This document shows, piece by piece, positions 10,050 to 21,097 of a DNA stretch of 64,000 nt. Both the position numbers and the translations under genes were made by a program. Each line of letters opens with the position of its first letter. Within the stretch, counting starts at the first letter, position 1. The notes under the pieces are model-generated. The model made no database searches. It saw nothing but the letters and a program-made list of their open reading frames with translations, and was not told where the DNA came from. Location: the NCBI GenBank assembly GCA_039621445.1, contig CP154957.1, positions 12,855,462 to 12,919,461 on the forward strand. The letters run 5' to 3'. This stretch comes from Euglena gracilis. Lineage: Eukaryota; Euglenida; Euglenophyceae; Euglenales.

Positions 10050-10760
10050 TCACAAAAAGCATGGACTGGAACATCTCCTCTTCTAAAACCTTCCTCAAAG
10101 GCAAGTTTGACAGCTTTTATGTCAATTTACAACATATGTGGGTGGAAACAAGAAAAAATAGTGGGGTGCCGAAAAAAAAACTTGACCGAGACAAATCATT
10201 TCCCCAAGGCGAAAGTGGACACCCGCAAGTTGTTTTGTTTGATGAACTCATCTAGGATGTCATCCAGGCTCAACGTCCAGAGATCCTCCTTGTGCCAAAT
10301 GGTACCAACGGGCTTGACCAATTTGTGACTGAAGGTAAGTTTTGGGGGTGGTGCAGGTCACGGAGGGGGGGGGTCACGGGTCACGTGGGGGGGTCACGGG
10401 GGAAGTACCACTTTGGTATGCCACTCAGGAGCAGGGGTGGGGAAGTATTTTTCTTCAGGGATCTCTGGGGGGGAGATCCCTGACAAACCTAACAAAATCA
10501 TTGTTGTTGTTGTTTTTTTCAACAATATAGTAGCCCTTCTTTTTGAAAGATGACATTGAATGTTGCCAGAAATGTGGCAATTTTTGACATCATGGCACAA
10601 ATCCATCACAATTTGGCAACTTTCAAGCCGCCCATCAGAGCCGAGGAACGTTTTACAATCCTGAACCGGGGAGAACATTTTCATATTTTCAAAAATGTTT
10701 TTTCATTTATTTTGATGAAAATTTTCAGTTGAATTGAAATTATTTTTCTTTTTCCAATCC
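10050..10760. other. No gene recognised
   Basis: The stretch is AT-rich non-coding sequence, with a G-run block at 10360-10400 containing repeated GGGGGTCACGGG, and no sustained protein-like frame. Confidence 0.35.
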
Positions 10761-11154
10761 AGGCACAACCCTGCCCACGCCTCCCCCCCAGTGCCTTTTT
10801 GGCAAGGTTGAAAGGCTTCACGGAATCCCCAATGAAGAAAGAATCTGCGGATACAGTGCTTTTTGTGCCATCTTTACAGAATCTGTACCTCAGTGCAAGC
10901 GCCAAAAAACAAAAAGGGGGTATGCAACTCTTGCCAATTTCAGATAATTTGTGATGTGAGAAGCTACAAAGCTTATGACCTGGACGAGTTTCTATGCATT
11001 TTTGCGAAGCATGAACTCACGGTGCACGCCATCTTTGGCACAACAGCAGAATATATTAAAAGCAGAAATAAAAAAGTCATGATGGATAACCTTCTTAAAC
11101 TGTTCCCTGTCCTGAAGACGGAGACCACAGAGGAGCGCATGCAGGAGGAGCCCA

Positions 11155-12000
11155 CACCGCGGTTTTCACCACGGTTACACCGCGGTTACATGGGCAAAGT
11201 CCCTTCCAGGGTAGTGGAGGCAGAGTTTCAAATTTTCTTTCAATTCGCACAATGATCTTGGTTTTGGATTCCCCCTGTCAAGTTGTTCTCTTCAGCTCAT
11301 TGCGGTTGCATCCTTAAATTCCCAATTTCATGATCAATTTTGATTGAATGAGGCAGCTCATTCCTAACTTGGGGTGGAATTACCATCACTGCAAATACGA
11401 TCCTTGTCCGAAACTTCCCAAGGCAAATTCTTAATTTATCCATGATTCTCATTCCCCCCCCAATTGCCCCCCCCCCCCTAATTGGCTAATTGGGGTCCCG
11501 TTGGACAGTCCATTTGTCAATTAGGGGGGGGGGTCAGCCTAATTGGCTCATGGCCGGGGTAACCCCCCTAATTGTCCCCCCCCCTAATTGGCTAATTGGG
11601 GGTCCGAAGGAGCCCGACCATTAGCCAAATAGGGGGGGGTGAGGGTAAGTCGCCAAATTTTGATGGTTTGGCACATCTGACGAGGACCCTCGGTGGGGGG
11701 GGGGCATTTTGCCATGCCAAGGGGTAGGAACCCCAGGGGAGGTCGGCAAATGTAACCTCCCAAACATGAGACCCCCCCAAAAAACAAGACCCCCGCTAGC
11801 AACCCGTCTTTGGCTCGAAACCCATGGATTTGGGGTTGTTTCCAAGTCAAAAAAAAAGTCCCGGAACAATGTTTTTTTTGGCTTTCCGGACCCAGAAAAA
11901 CTTTTTTTTTTGAGCCAAAAATGAGCGGTTTTTGACCCCAAGGTCCCCAGTTTTTGGCTGATGCCTTTGTTCTTGTTCTCACCGCGGTTACACCGCGGTT
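11155..12000. repeat. Insertion with ACCGCGGTTACACCGCGGTTAC ends
   Basis: Clusters of CACCGCGGTTACAC stand at both edges (11155-11190 and 11980-12010) of a stretch absent from the PHD paralogue at 3.7 kb. It therefore looks like an insertion into the decayed gene. Similar CACCGCGGTG motifs border a block at 40.09-40.5 kb. It contains two nested C-run elements. Confidence 0.5.
11562..11645. mobile_element. TA-flanked C-run MITE (CTAATTG motif)
   Basis: ACCCCCCTAATTG on the left and AAATAGGGGGGGTGAGGGT on the right are bordered by TA (11560-11561 and 11646-11647). A related incomplete block, CCAATTGCC...CAATTAGGGGGGG, lies just upstream at 11455-11535. Confidence 0.5.
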
Positions 12001-12235
12001 ACGCTGCGGTTATGCCCAATCGACTACGACTCACACCACAAATTTTGACACTTTGACTGCAATCGCCGTCCCATTCCCCCTCCCCGCAACAGTTGGTGTT
12101 GTCCTCATTGTTCGTTGTGATGGCAAAGAGATGCCCATGCCCGCGTGTTTTGAACGCAAAGTGCAAGCAATGAGGATCACATCAACTGTCCGCCCCCTTT
12201 TCTTCCCTCCTGGAACCTCCCAGTATCACATCCTC

Positions 12236-12380
12236 ACCTCCCCCCCCCCTCAAAGTGGCCACCCTCCAGGCAGCACGGCAAAAGAAAGTGGCCACTTTGG
12301 GGGGGGGTAAACCAAACTTGCCAAAACTTTTTGGCCACTCTGAGGGGGGGGGGACATTTTGAGAGGGGGGGTGAGGGTAA
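12236..12380. repeat. C-run hairpin element (CAAAGTGGCCAC motif)
   Basis: CCTCACCTCCCCCCCCCC-TCAAAGTGGCCAC pairs with GTGGCCACTTTGGGGGGGG and with GAGAGGGGGGGTGAGGGTA. It resembles the TA-class MITEs; the right border has TA, the left is unclear. Confidence 0.45.
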
Positions 12381-12529
12381 CCAAGTTTTTTGGGGGGGTG
12401 TCACCTCTTCCCTCGTGCTGTGCCTGGCAATCTTGTGGTCCACCTGGCAGTTTTATGTGGCTTGTGGTCTTTTCTGGCTTCCCCTCCTGGTTGCCCCTGG
12501 TTGCCCACACATCCGCACACCGTGAAGGA

Positions 12530-12910
12530 TAGGCAGTGCGGGGGGGGTGGGGGGGTAGGCTGTGGACCCCCCGGTGAAGTTCACCGGGGGGGAGGGCTTT
12601 CGGCGGTGAAGTTCACCGGTGAAGTTTCACCGGTGAACTTCACCGTTTTGATGGTTGGGGGTGAAATTTTGATGGGTGAATTTTTGCTCCTTTTCCTCCT
12701 AATGGTCATTTTGAGGTTGATGGAATTCTGTCAAAATGTCTGAAAACTTGCCCAAAATGTCATTGGCCATTTTTTGTCAAAAGTCCTCTTGCAGTGAACC
12801 GGTGAAGTTCACCGTTGGGTTAGGCAGGGGGGAGGGGGGTTCAGGACCCCCCCCCCCCCCGGTGAACGTTCAAACGGTGAACTTCACCTAGGGGGGAGGA
12901 GGGGGTCCAA
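12530..12910. repeat. GGTGAACTTCACC repeat, full copy
   Basis: Begins AGGCAGTGCGGGG and ends near GTTACCGCC. It contains multiple GGTGAA(G/C)TTCACC palindromes, C/G runs, and the TTTTGCTCCTTTTCCTC and TGAAAACTTGCCCAAAATG core shared with copies at 8.74 and 14.38 kb. Confidence 0.6.
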
Positions 12911-13407
12911 AGTCCCAAAAGTTACCGCCTGATCTCCCATTCATTCATTCATTTATTCATTCATTCATTTTTTTTGTTCGATTCTCGGGTATGGTGCAGA
13001 AAATGAAATGAAATGAGTTTTTTGTGTTTGGTTCCGCTGGTTCAGGTGGTGCCTTCGGTACGGTTTTGTTGTCCCATCCCCTTATTGTTTAATCAGGCCT
13101 CTGGGGGGGGGGTGTCGCAAAAAACTGGCGGGAGTTGTGGGGGGTTCGGGGGTGGGGGCCATTGGCGGGTCTTGGGGCTTAGTGCCAAGAACTGTCCAAA
13201 ATGCTTGGTAGACATGTAGTGAACATAGCTCTTATTTTCAGGAATCATGAACTCCAAAATTTGACATATTAATTTGCCAAATCCCACTGCTCATGCACCA
13301 TCACGCGATGGTGATTTGGAAGATTTGCCACGGTCTTTCCTTCCTGTGGCTTCCTTTCCATTTCTCCTGTTTCCCAGATTTCTTTTTTCTGATTGCAAAA
13401 AGCATCT

Positions 13408-16400
13408 ATGGTTGATGCTGCACATCATTTTGGCCGTGGCTCGGCGGCGGGAAGCCTCATTTACAACCTGTACCACAAGCCCACAAAAGAATCCACTTTT
13501 GACGAGGAGCTTGCCCGCCACTTGGCAAAGATGCGGGAAGAGAGGGAGCTTTTGGAACACCCCAAGGAGAAGCCCATCCCCAAGTCCCAGGCAAATCTGT
13601 GCTTTTACATGCCCCCCCACCGCGCTAATTTTTTTTCCAGGTTTTGTGCAGAGTTGTGTTCTTTTCGTGTTTGATGGTGCCATGCTACAGCAGATGTTTG
13701 AGGTGTTGTGGCAGCCAGGGCGGCCCGGCCCGGCCTAGCCCGGCCGGCAGCCCGCCAGGGTTGGGAGGCCCAAAAGATGGTTTTGGGCAAAAATTATTTT
13801 TGTTTTCCCCAACAGTTTTGACCAAGAATAATCCTGGAAATTATCCAAAATAGGTGTCACGCCAAAAACGGGAGGCCGGGGGGCCTCAGACAATGCCAAA
13901 ACACAACCCAAAACGACCTGGTAACACAAGGGATTTTGGTATTTTGGGCCTCGAACAGTCAATCAACAAAGGGCTAGCCCCCCAAAACAACTTGGTAACA
14001 CAAGGGATTTTGAAATTTTGGAGCCCTCGAACAGATGGGAAATGAAAGGGATCCCCCCATATTCCGAAAAAATTCACAGAAAATCAAGTCTGCGATCGCC
14101 TATCGTCAGATTCTACAATTTAGTTGCGATGCTGCCCCCGACCGAAAACACTCTTCAAGGTCTTTCAACAGATGGACATATATTCTGACCAAAATTTACA
14201 GAACTCTTATTTCTGTTAATGCTCATAACGTTTTGCTAATTTTTTTGCCCTTCTAAATTTTCGAAACATGGGCCAATTGTACATTAGAGTGTTGGGTCGA
14301 CTAACTGAGTCGGTCGACCCAACAATGGGTCGACCTTGGGAGGGTCGGTGGACCTACTCCACCGACCTTCCAAGGGAGGTTAGGCAGTACGGGGGGGGGG
14401 GGGGGCTGCGGACCCCCTGGTGAACTTCACCGGTGAACGTTCACCAGGGGGGGGGGTACTTTCGGCGGTGAAGTTCATCTGTGAACTTCACTGTTTTGAT
14501 GGTTGGAGGTGAAATTTTGATGGGTGAAATTTTGCTCCTTTTCCTCATTTTGAGGTTGATGATTCATGGAATTTTATCGAAATTTCCGAAAACTTGCCGA
14601 AAATGTCATTTTGGCCATTTTTGGCTAAAAAATTCTTGTGGTGAACTTCACCGTTGGGGTAGGCAGAGGGGGGGGGGAGGGGGTCCATTCCGTGACCCCC
14701 CGGTGAACTTTCAAACGGTGAACTTCGCCTAGGGGGGGGGGGGAGGGGGTCCAAAATCCCAAATGTTACCGCCCCATCTCCGAGAGTCGGTAGACCCATT
14801 GTTGGGTAGACCGACTGGGTCGGTCGACCCAACCCCCCCCCCCCAGCTTAAGTCGGTGAGCCGGGGGGTTGAAAACGCTCATTTTCGCTCGAAAACAATT
14901 TTTCCGGGTCCGGGCGGCCTAAAAACATGGTTTTGGGCAAACAAAAAAAATTTTGCCCCAGAAAACGTCCAAACGGGGTATAATTGGGGCTGGGCGTCCA
15001 ACTGGCCCGGCGACCCACACAGGGTGATAGAGGGTCCCAGGGGCTTTATTTTACGTCCCTAGTGATTTCCTTTGATTGGCCACCATTTTGTTACTGCACG
15101 CCGACCCCGAGTTATGGCAATTTCAAGTCCATTTCACTCCAAATCCGTTACTTGTTTGGCCTGTTTTCGAATTCGCAATTTTTGGGACATTTCGGGTCCA
15201 AAAATCGAGACTTTCAAAATATCTCCTGTCAAGTTTACCACCGGGGAAAATGGGGGGGGGGTGAACCCCTGGGCAGGCAATTAAAACCCCAGGTGATAAC
15301 CCTGGCCGGTTCCCGGATTTTTTCCAAATCCCCACCCATCAAAAAAGAGATTTTTCGAAAATACCCCGAAAAGTATGTCATTTCCGGAAGTGTCAGTCAG
15401 ATGAAATGGACCCCTGAACCTGTCTGAACGCCCCCCCCCCCCAGGGTTTGTTATAAGGAGGGCGTACATGGTTTAGGTGGGGGGATATCCCCCCCCCTCC
15501 CCCCTCCTGGCCCGCAGGGGGGGGGGGGTCCGGACCACTCCCCCCCACCTGCCAGGGGGGCCCGACCCTGGGGTACCCGGGACCCCCAAAAAGGATCATT
15601 TTTTTCCTCCGGCGTTTTGCACCGAAAATTTTTTGCATTTTTGGCAAATTTTTGCCCAAAAAGTGCCCAAAATGGCAAAATCTCCCTGTACCGAAGGCGA
15701 CAGCTGTAAATTTATGTGAACCGACTTCAAAAGGAATGCACCTCGCCCCGCCATCCGCAGGCACGCCCCGCCAAACAACAAAATCCCCCCCCCATTGTGT
15801 ACCTCCCCCCCTTATGTACCTCCCCCCCGATTTTGGCCTCCTGGGGGGAGGTACATAATGGAGGGGGCATGGTATTTTTAAACTTTAACTTTGGTTCTTC
15901 ACTCCTTTGCCCTTCCCTGCGGTGGGCACTTTTGAGCAGGGATTTGGCCATGGGCGAAGGTGAGGGTTCCACGCATGACAGGGCGGCCATGGCTTTTATG
16001 GAGAAATGAGCCTGGTCGGATGCCGGTTTTTTTTTATGTGCCTTTTTAATGAATCAAGTCAATTGCAGCAGATGCCATCAAATCCTACCTGCATTCAATG
16101 TATTTAGGGAAGTTCACCCGACTGTTCAACCTTGCCCTTCCTTTTGGCCATGGAAGTGACGGCCGGTGGATCCGGATTCTGTGCCATCATTTCGTTACTA
16201 CCGGCCCAATCAGGTGCTTGTTTTCTGGTTAGAAGAGATATTTGTTGGGGGGGGCTAGCCAGACCAGCAACTCCCCCCTGGGGCCTGTAAAGGCTTGACT
16301 CCGGCTGCACCTGAGCCCGGTTGCAGTTTTGAAAAAATGAATATCGGACAACCTCAAAAAAAAAGGCCCCATGAAAACACTCTTTTTGGTCGTTTTGGAC

Positions 16401-19400
16401 ACTTTTTTTCAAAAATTTCGGCACTTGGCGCAGAAAACCTTTGGGCTGGACCATGGATTCACTTAGTGGCCCCGGGGGGCACTGTTTCCCAGGCCCAAAC
16501 CCACCCACCCACTTTTTTTCCCCAAAACCCACCCACCTGCGCCCCCCCCCCCCAGGCCCCAACCTCCCACTCACTCTTGAGCAACCCCCCAGGGGGAGGG
16601 GTCACACAGGTGTTAAGTGAATCTATGGGCTGGACCCAGCAAAAAGGGGTTGTGGGAGGGCCAGCACCCCCCAGGGGTGCTGGTGCTGCATCCCCCCCTG
16701 CCAGGATGGTCTGCAAACCTTAACCTTTAAAGCCTTAAAGAGACGTTTGCCTCTGGGGAGCTTGTGAACAGCTTCAAAAGGTGTGAGGGGCAATGTCCCC
16801 CTGGCTATTCCCTTCATAGACAGAAATGGTTCACAGTCACGGATTAGGGTGTATGTCGTGCCCGTGATTGAAAGGTGGTGGTATCATCCATCGCAATTGT
16901 TTTATTTTTTGTGGCTGTATTAGAGCTTGAGGAATTCGGGACATGGAAAGGTGTGTTCCCTTGAGCAAGAAAAACAATGAAACTTGCAAACAAAGTTCAA
17001 AATATTTTCATTGTTCATTTTTATTTATTTATTTCATATTATTTCGCAATAAATTTTTTATTTATCTGATGAAAAGTGTGTGATTGTCCAGGCAGTTTGT
17101 GATTTTTGTGATTGGCTGAACAGATTTTTTGGACGTGCATTTTTCGGAATTCTCCGAGATCCAAAAAATTCATATCCAAAAAGCCTGTCCTCTCGTTTGG
17201 GGGGGGGGGGATGGTTAATCAATCCAATTTGTGCAAAAGCTGTCAGCTGCTTTCATGCATGTGATTTAACTTTATCAACTCAACCCAAGTTTTTTTTTGA
17301 GAATTAATTGTCAGCCACAAGAGCTATGGGAGATTTTTTCATTTCATTGTCAATCCATTTGCTCTTCAGAATAGCCTGTCACCGTAGATGTTGAGCAAAG
17401 TATGAGGCAAAGCGTGATGTAAGGAGGGCATGCACACCCACTCTGTGACGCTTTAAGTCAACCCCTGCCCAGGATGTCAGATGCCGCTGGAAAATCCCCC
17501 CTGACAAGCCCATGGTATTATTCGGAGGTCTGAGGCTGCCATCAAGGCAGAGATGCAAGCCCAGGCTGGCCTGAAGTTGCCCCCAATCGACAAGAAGTAT
17601 ATTCCCCCGGAGGAAAAGGACAGGTTGTGCAGGGACTGTTTCCTTCCATCCCTGATTTCCATGGAGACATCACATTGTTACATTGTTGCAACACTGCAAG
17701 TGGTTGCGTCATTTTTTTTTGAAATCCCAGCTCCAATTGTCAGTGATGTTTTGCCAGTGTTTCATTGTTTTAATTTGTAGGACTTCTTTTGGTCGAGGCA
17801 AATACTTACCATTACCCCCCCAAAAGATATCTCTGGGCCGAGCCAGGCAGGGCAGAACGGGAATCGGCCAAACAGCTAGGGTGGTGGGTGGAGGGGGTCG
17901 ACCCCCCCCCCCTGCATGGTGGGTGGGGGGGGTCGACCACCCCCACCACCTCCTCTTATAATTCCGGGAGCACCCACTTGCAACACCCAAAATTTTTCCC
18001 GTCGCGGGTGGAGATCTGTGAAAAATGCTGTGGTGGATGGGGGGTTGACCCCCCCGCCAGGCCTTCTTCCCATTCTGCCCTGGGGCCAGGAGTCCAATTT
18101 TAATTAGGAAGGGCTCAATTAGGATGGGGCCCCTGAACCGAAGAAACCTGTGGTGGAAGGCGGAAAACTTTTTTGTCTTTTTTTTTACGTTTGTGGCTTT
18201 CTCTCAGATCCCAGGGTGGCCGACCATGGAGGGTGGTTCGACTGGTTTTCCAAACAACAGTGATTGACTGGTTTTGGAAAGAGTTGAAGTACCCCCCCCC
18301 CGCAGGGTGTATAAAAATTATGACCCGGATGGGTTTGTCGAGGCTTTTTGTGTTTTCTGACATAATTAACATACAGGTTAGGTTTTATGTTATTCTTTGT
18401 GTTCAGTCAAATTTTCCCCAAAATTCCCCAAATTGAGGTTTAATGATTTCAATTCGAGCCGTGTTTTTTTTTAACTGTCCTTGACAAAGAAACCTAAACC
18501 ATCATCATAAGAGTCATCTCCAGCGGGAGAATGAAAGCGCAAGCAAATTTTGGGACTGGTCCCTTAGTAAAGCACCCCCCATTCATTTACTGGATCCTTG
18601 GGGGCCACTAGTTTAAGGCTTCCATTTCTGTTTCATGTTGTCATGAGCAGCTCAGATCTTAATCTCAGGTTCATTGTTGTGTGTTCATATGTGCACAGTT
18701 CCTGTCCCACCCACATGCACATCCACCCACCCACCTCGTGCACCCACATCTGCATCACACACATTTACTCATTAGGTGGAATATGGAACTGAACATTTTT
18801 GTGCCTCAAAATTTCTGTCTGTGCACCTGTGTGTTTTATGATTTAGAATGATTTAAGTTTTTTCAATGATTTTATGTTTTTTTCTTCAAAGGACATCTTT
18901 TTCTATGTTTTTTTCTTCAAAGGACATCTTTTTCTGCAGCCATGTGCCTCATTTGCATATTTTGTCTTTGTTTTAAAGCTTAAATCCCAAACACGCTCTT
19001 CAGAAGGAGCATTTCCGAGGTCTGGAAAGAAATTGGATGTGGTAACCTGAGAGGATTGGTTTTGCTTTCTGGAACCAGGGCCTGCCCTCGGCCAGGTATA
19101 TGGAGTATGACGGTGATGTGCCAGTCGTCGTGGCCCCCCCTCCACGTCCAGCCCCTCCTCCTCCACGCAGCCAGGGATGTTGCCGATGCTTCACCATCCG
19201 GATCAATTATTTAAAGTGTATTGTTTGGTTACAAAGTGTTATTTTTTGTTCAATTTTTTTTCAACAGGCCAGAGGATGGATATTCTACAAGTGAGTGGCC
19301 AAACAACATTTGTTATGAGCGCGTGCGCTGTTGAACGTATTTTTTTTGCGATCAAGTTTGCCGCAACAATTTTTTTTCTCTTTCACTTTTGTTTTTCCTT

Positions 19401-20455
19401 TTTGTTTTTACAATTTTGTTATTTGCTGTTCAGAAGCACATTTACTGCAGCTAGATTTGAATTGTGTCACATCCTCCAAGGGTTTTTTTTGTACTTCATT
19501 GAGCTGCTTTATAGTTAGTTTGGCGATCCGGGGGGGGGGGCTTCCATTACAAAGCCACCCATGCTATTCATGCTATTGGGTCGGATCGAATCGCTTCCAA
19601 GGAGATGGGAAAGATCCGGAGAATTAACCATTTTGTGACAGGTTTGGGGGGCAACACAAACCGCCCAAATTGAAAAGGAGGTTCATATTTTTGTTCCCAT
19701 CTTCAATTGAGGGGGTATCCTCTCCCTTGACCATAATGATTCTGGACCTGAAGGGGTGATAAAATGCAAAAAAAATGCAAAAAAAGGATACAAACCATGG
19801 AAGGAAGAATGTCTCTTATCTTTGGGGTTCCTGGGTCCCCTCCCCTTGGTTGGCGTAGATGTACTTAGATGTTTTTTTTTATGAAAAGAAAGAGCTCGAA
19901 ATCGCGCTTTTGCCAACGTGTTCCACTAGTCCGAATATTGGACTTTTTGTGCTTTTTGACACAGGCCCACCCCAACTGGGTGTCAAAACCCTGGACGATT
20001 GCTGCGGGTTACGGGTCGCCTGTCGGAGTTCTCCGGAGTGACACACCCCACATCCCTGCACGTAAGCCGCTGGATGTGCAGGAGCTGTTCGATGAGGTGG
20101 TGGAGGAGATCCGAGAGCGGGAGGAGTTCCTGGCGGAGATGCGGACCAGGGTTTTTTTAGTCGTGGACCCCCGGGGGGGGTAGGGTAGGTGGGTCCGGCC
20201 GAGCCCCCCCCCCCAGGGGGGGTCCCCCCGGAGGGTGCTAAGGGAAAAGTGGGTGGGTCCCCCGGGACCCTCCCCGGGGGCAGGCCTCCCCCAGGGGGTG
20301 GATGGGTGGGGAGGACCCCCCCCCCCGGTCAAAAAAACCCCCTGATGCGGGCGCTGGGCCGGGCAGCAGACGTGGAGGTCAAGGTGAAGCAGGAGATCTC
20401 CCAGCGGGTGGCGGAGTTGAAGCGGCTGGACCAGGCAGCTTCTTTGGAAGGTTGA
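13408..20455 (+). CDS. UPF0193 (EVG1/C22orf23)-like gene, multi-exon
   Basis: Likely exons: 13408-13590 (Met start, 61 codons, ...[19 protein letters not shown]..., ending CAG|GC); about 17529-17623 ([20 protein letters not shown]...EEKDR, AG|GT); 19096-19178 (phase-compatible, [18 protein letters not shown]); about 20029-20149 plus 20345-20455 ([25 protein letters not shown]...[27 protein letters not shown]). The C-terminus follows the UPF0193 pattern FDELV.EI.ER.EFL..M..LG...EISQ.. as I recall it from vertebrate C22orf23. That family is conserved in flagellated eukaryotes and its molecular role is not established. The last exon is split by a 198-bp transposon. The first exon is assigned by position and a weak N-terminal resemblance, and another exon may be missing between 13.6 and 17.5 kb. 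Confidence 0.6.
13895..14040. repeat. Tandem duplication, about 80-bp unit
   Basis: CTGGTAACACAAGGGATTTTGG...CCTCGAACAG occurs twice in direct orientation (about 13917 and 13991) with about 85% agreement. It is in the putative first intron of the UPF0193-like gene. Confidence 0.6.
14285..14835. mobile_element. Element with GTTGGGTCGACC long inverted ends
   Basis: About 45 bp at 14287-14332 (GTTGGGTCGACTAACTGAG...) is the inverted copy of 14789-14833 (...CTGGGTCGGTCGACCCAAC). Between them lies a full GGTGAACTTCACC repeat (14380-14760) like the one at 12.5 kb. Either the two families are nested or this is one composite element. No flanking duplication was found. Confidence 0.55.
14840..15900. 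repeat. Mixed C/G-run transposon fragments
   Basis: 15455-15710 shares ACCTGCCA.GGGG(G/T)CC...GACCCTGGGGTACCC.GGACCCCC-AAAAAGG with the element at 29.06 kb, and so is a truncated copy. 15785-15870 is a hairpin with GGGGGGAGGTACATAATGG against its complement. No gene was recognised. Confidence 0.45.
15901..17480. other. No certain gene
   Basis: This lies in the presumed first intron of the UPF0193-like gene. 16360-16480 carries the GGGCTGGACC and CGGCACTTGGCGC phrases of dispersed elements. A short open frame [19 protein letters not shown] at 15950-16009 is seen but has no support as a gene. Confidence 0.3.
17870..18080. repeat. GGTCGACC/C-run inverted repeats
   Basis: GGGTGGAGGGGGTCGACCCCC and a second GGTCGACCACCCCCACC form overlapping hairpins in the intron following the 17.6-kb exon. 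Confidence 0.4.
20147..20344. mobile_element. CAGGG-end element inside UPF0193 exon
   Basis: It begins CAGGGTTTTTTTAGTCGTGG and ends CGGTCAAAAAAACCCCCTG (inverted). Flanks are ATGCGGAC (20139-20146) and ATGCGGGC (20345-20352), 7 of 8 identical. The 198-bp interior is C/G runs only. It sits within the codons for [15 protein letters not shown], a conserved part of the family. The left end supplies an AGG|GTTTTTT donor. An in-frame acceptor GTGGAG|GTC lies 32 bases into the right exon. 8-bp duplications and CAGGG ends fit hAT-like elements. Confidence 0.75.
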
Positions 20456-20655
20456 AACCATTTTTATCCTGCCAAATTACTTATTTTCCCCCAAGTTCCA
20501 ACAAAATATTTTTCTCCTGAGGTTTGACTTTGGGATTGAGATGGGAAACAGTGTGTGAGGAGTTGACTCTGTGGTTTGGCAGTGAACTGCTCCACGGCCC
20601 AGCTCGCCACCCCCCCCCTCCAAGCAATTTTCCACGGAATGGTCAGCGTTGGGCC

Positions 20656-20940
20656 CAGGGATTTTTTTAAGTTTGGCGCCCCCGGGGGGGGGGTAGGGTG
20701 GGTGGGTCCGCCGGACCCCCTCCCCCCGGGGGGGGGGGGGTCCCCCCCGGAGGGGGGGTGGGATATACTTTTCGGCGCCGCAGGCGCCGAAAAAATTCTA
20801 TTTTTAGCACTTTTCGCGATTTTTCGGCCATTTTGTGGGTCCCCCGGGACCCCCTCCCCCCCCCCCCCCCCCCCGCCCCCCCCCCCGGGGGGTGGGTGGG
20901 GGGGCCCCCTCCCTCCCCCCCGGTCTTAAAAAAACCCCTG
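20656..20940. mobile_element. CAGGG-end element, perfect 8-bp duplication
   Basis: Ends are CAGGGATTTTTTTAAGTTTGG and CCGGTCTTAAAAAAACCCCTG. GTTGGGCC flanks both sides exactly (20648-20655 and 20941-20948). The interior has CGGCGCCGCAGGCGCCG, a perfect palindrome, and the GCGATTTTTCGGCCATTTT core. It is 285 bp, about 200 bp downstream of the UPF0193-like stop. Confidence 0.85.
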
Positions 20941-21097
20941 GTTGGGCCTCTTATAGTTTCGGTGGGGGGGGGGGGCTGTTGCACTACCCAACCCAAAACC
21001 TGAACTCCCCTTTCCTGTCCATCCAGCCCTCCCCCCAGGGTGCGACCTTCCCTAAAAGTGAAGCCCATCTGAAACCTATGGTCCTAGCAGTCCCGTA

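Larger units (their letters stand above)
10763..12175 (+). pseudogene. Decayed paralogue of the PHD-finger gene
   Basis: The exon order matches the 3.2-kb gene. 10764-10857 ends KESADTVLFVPSLQ (gene 1: TADTVLFGDVF). About 10944-11150 reads QIICDVRSYKAYDLDEF... and ends LKTETTEERMQEEP (gene 1: CLKTETTEDRMDGKP). At 12010-12110 the frame PIDYDSHHKF-stop-HFDC...NSWCCPHC aligns with the zinc-finger segment DCDSCHEFWHLDC...DSWCCPRC. Several Cys ligands are lost (Tyr and His replace Cys) and the frame has stops. About 840 bp of repeat sequence carrying CCGCGGTTACAC motifs separates the last two parts. The copy is a pseudogene at least in its 3' half. The middle exon is AT-richer and still open. Confidence 0.6.
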
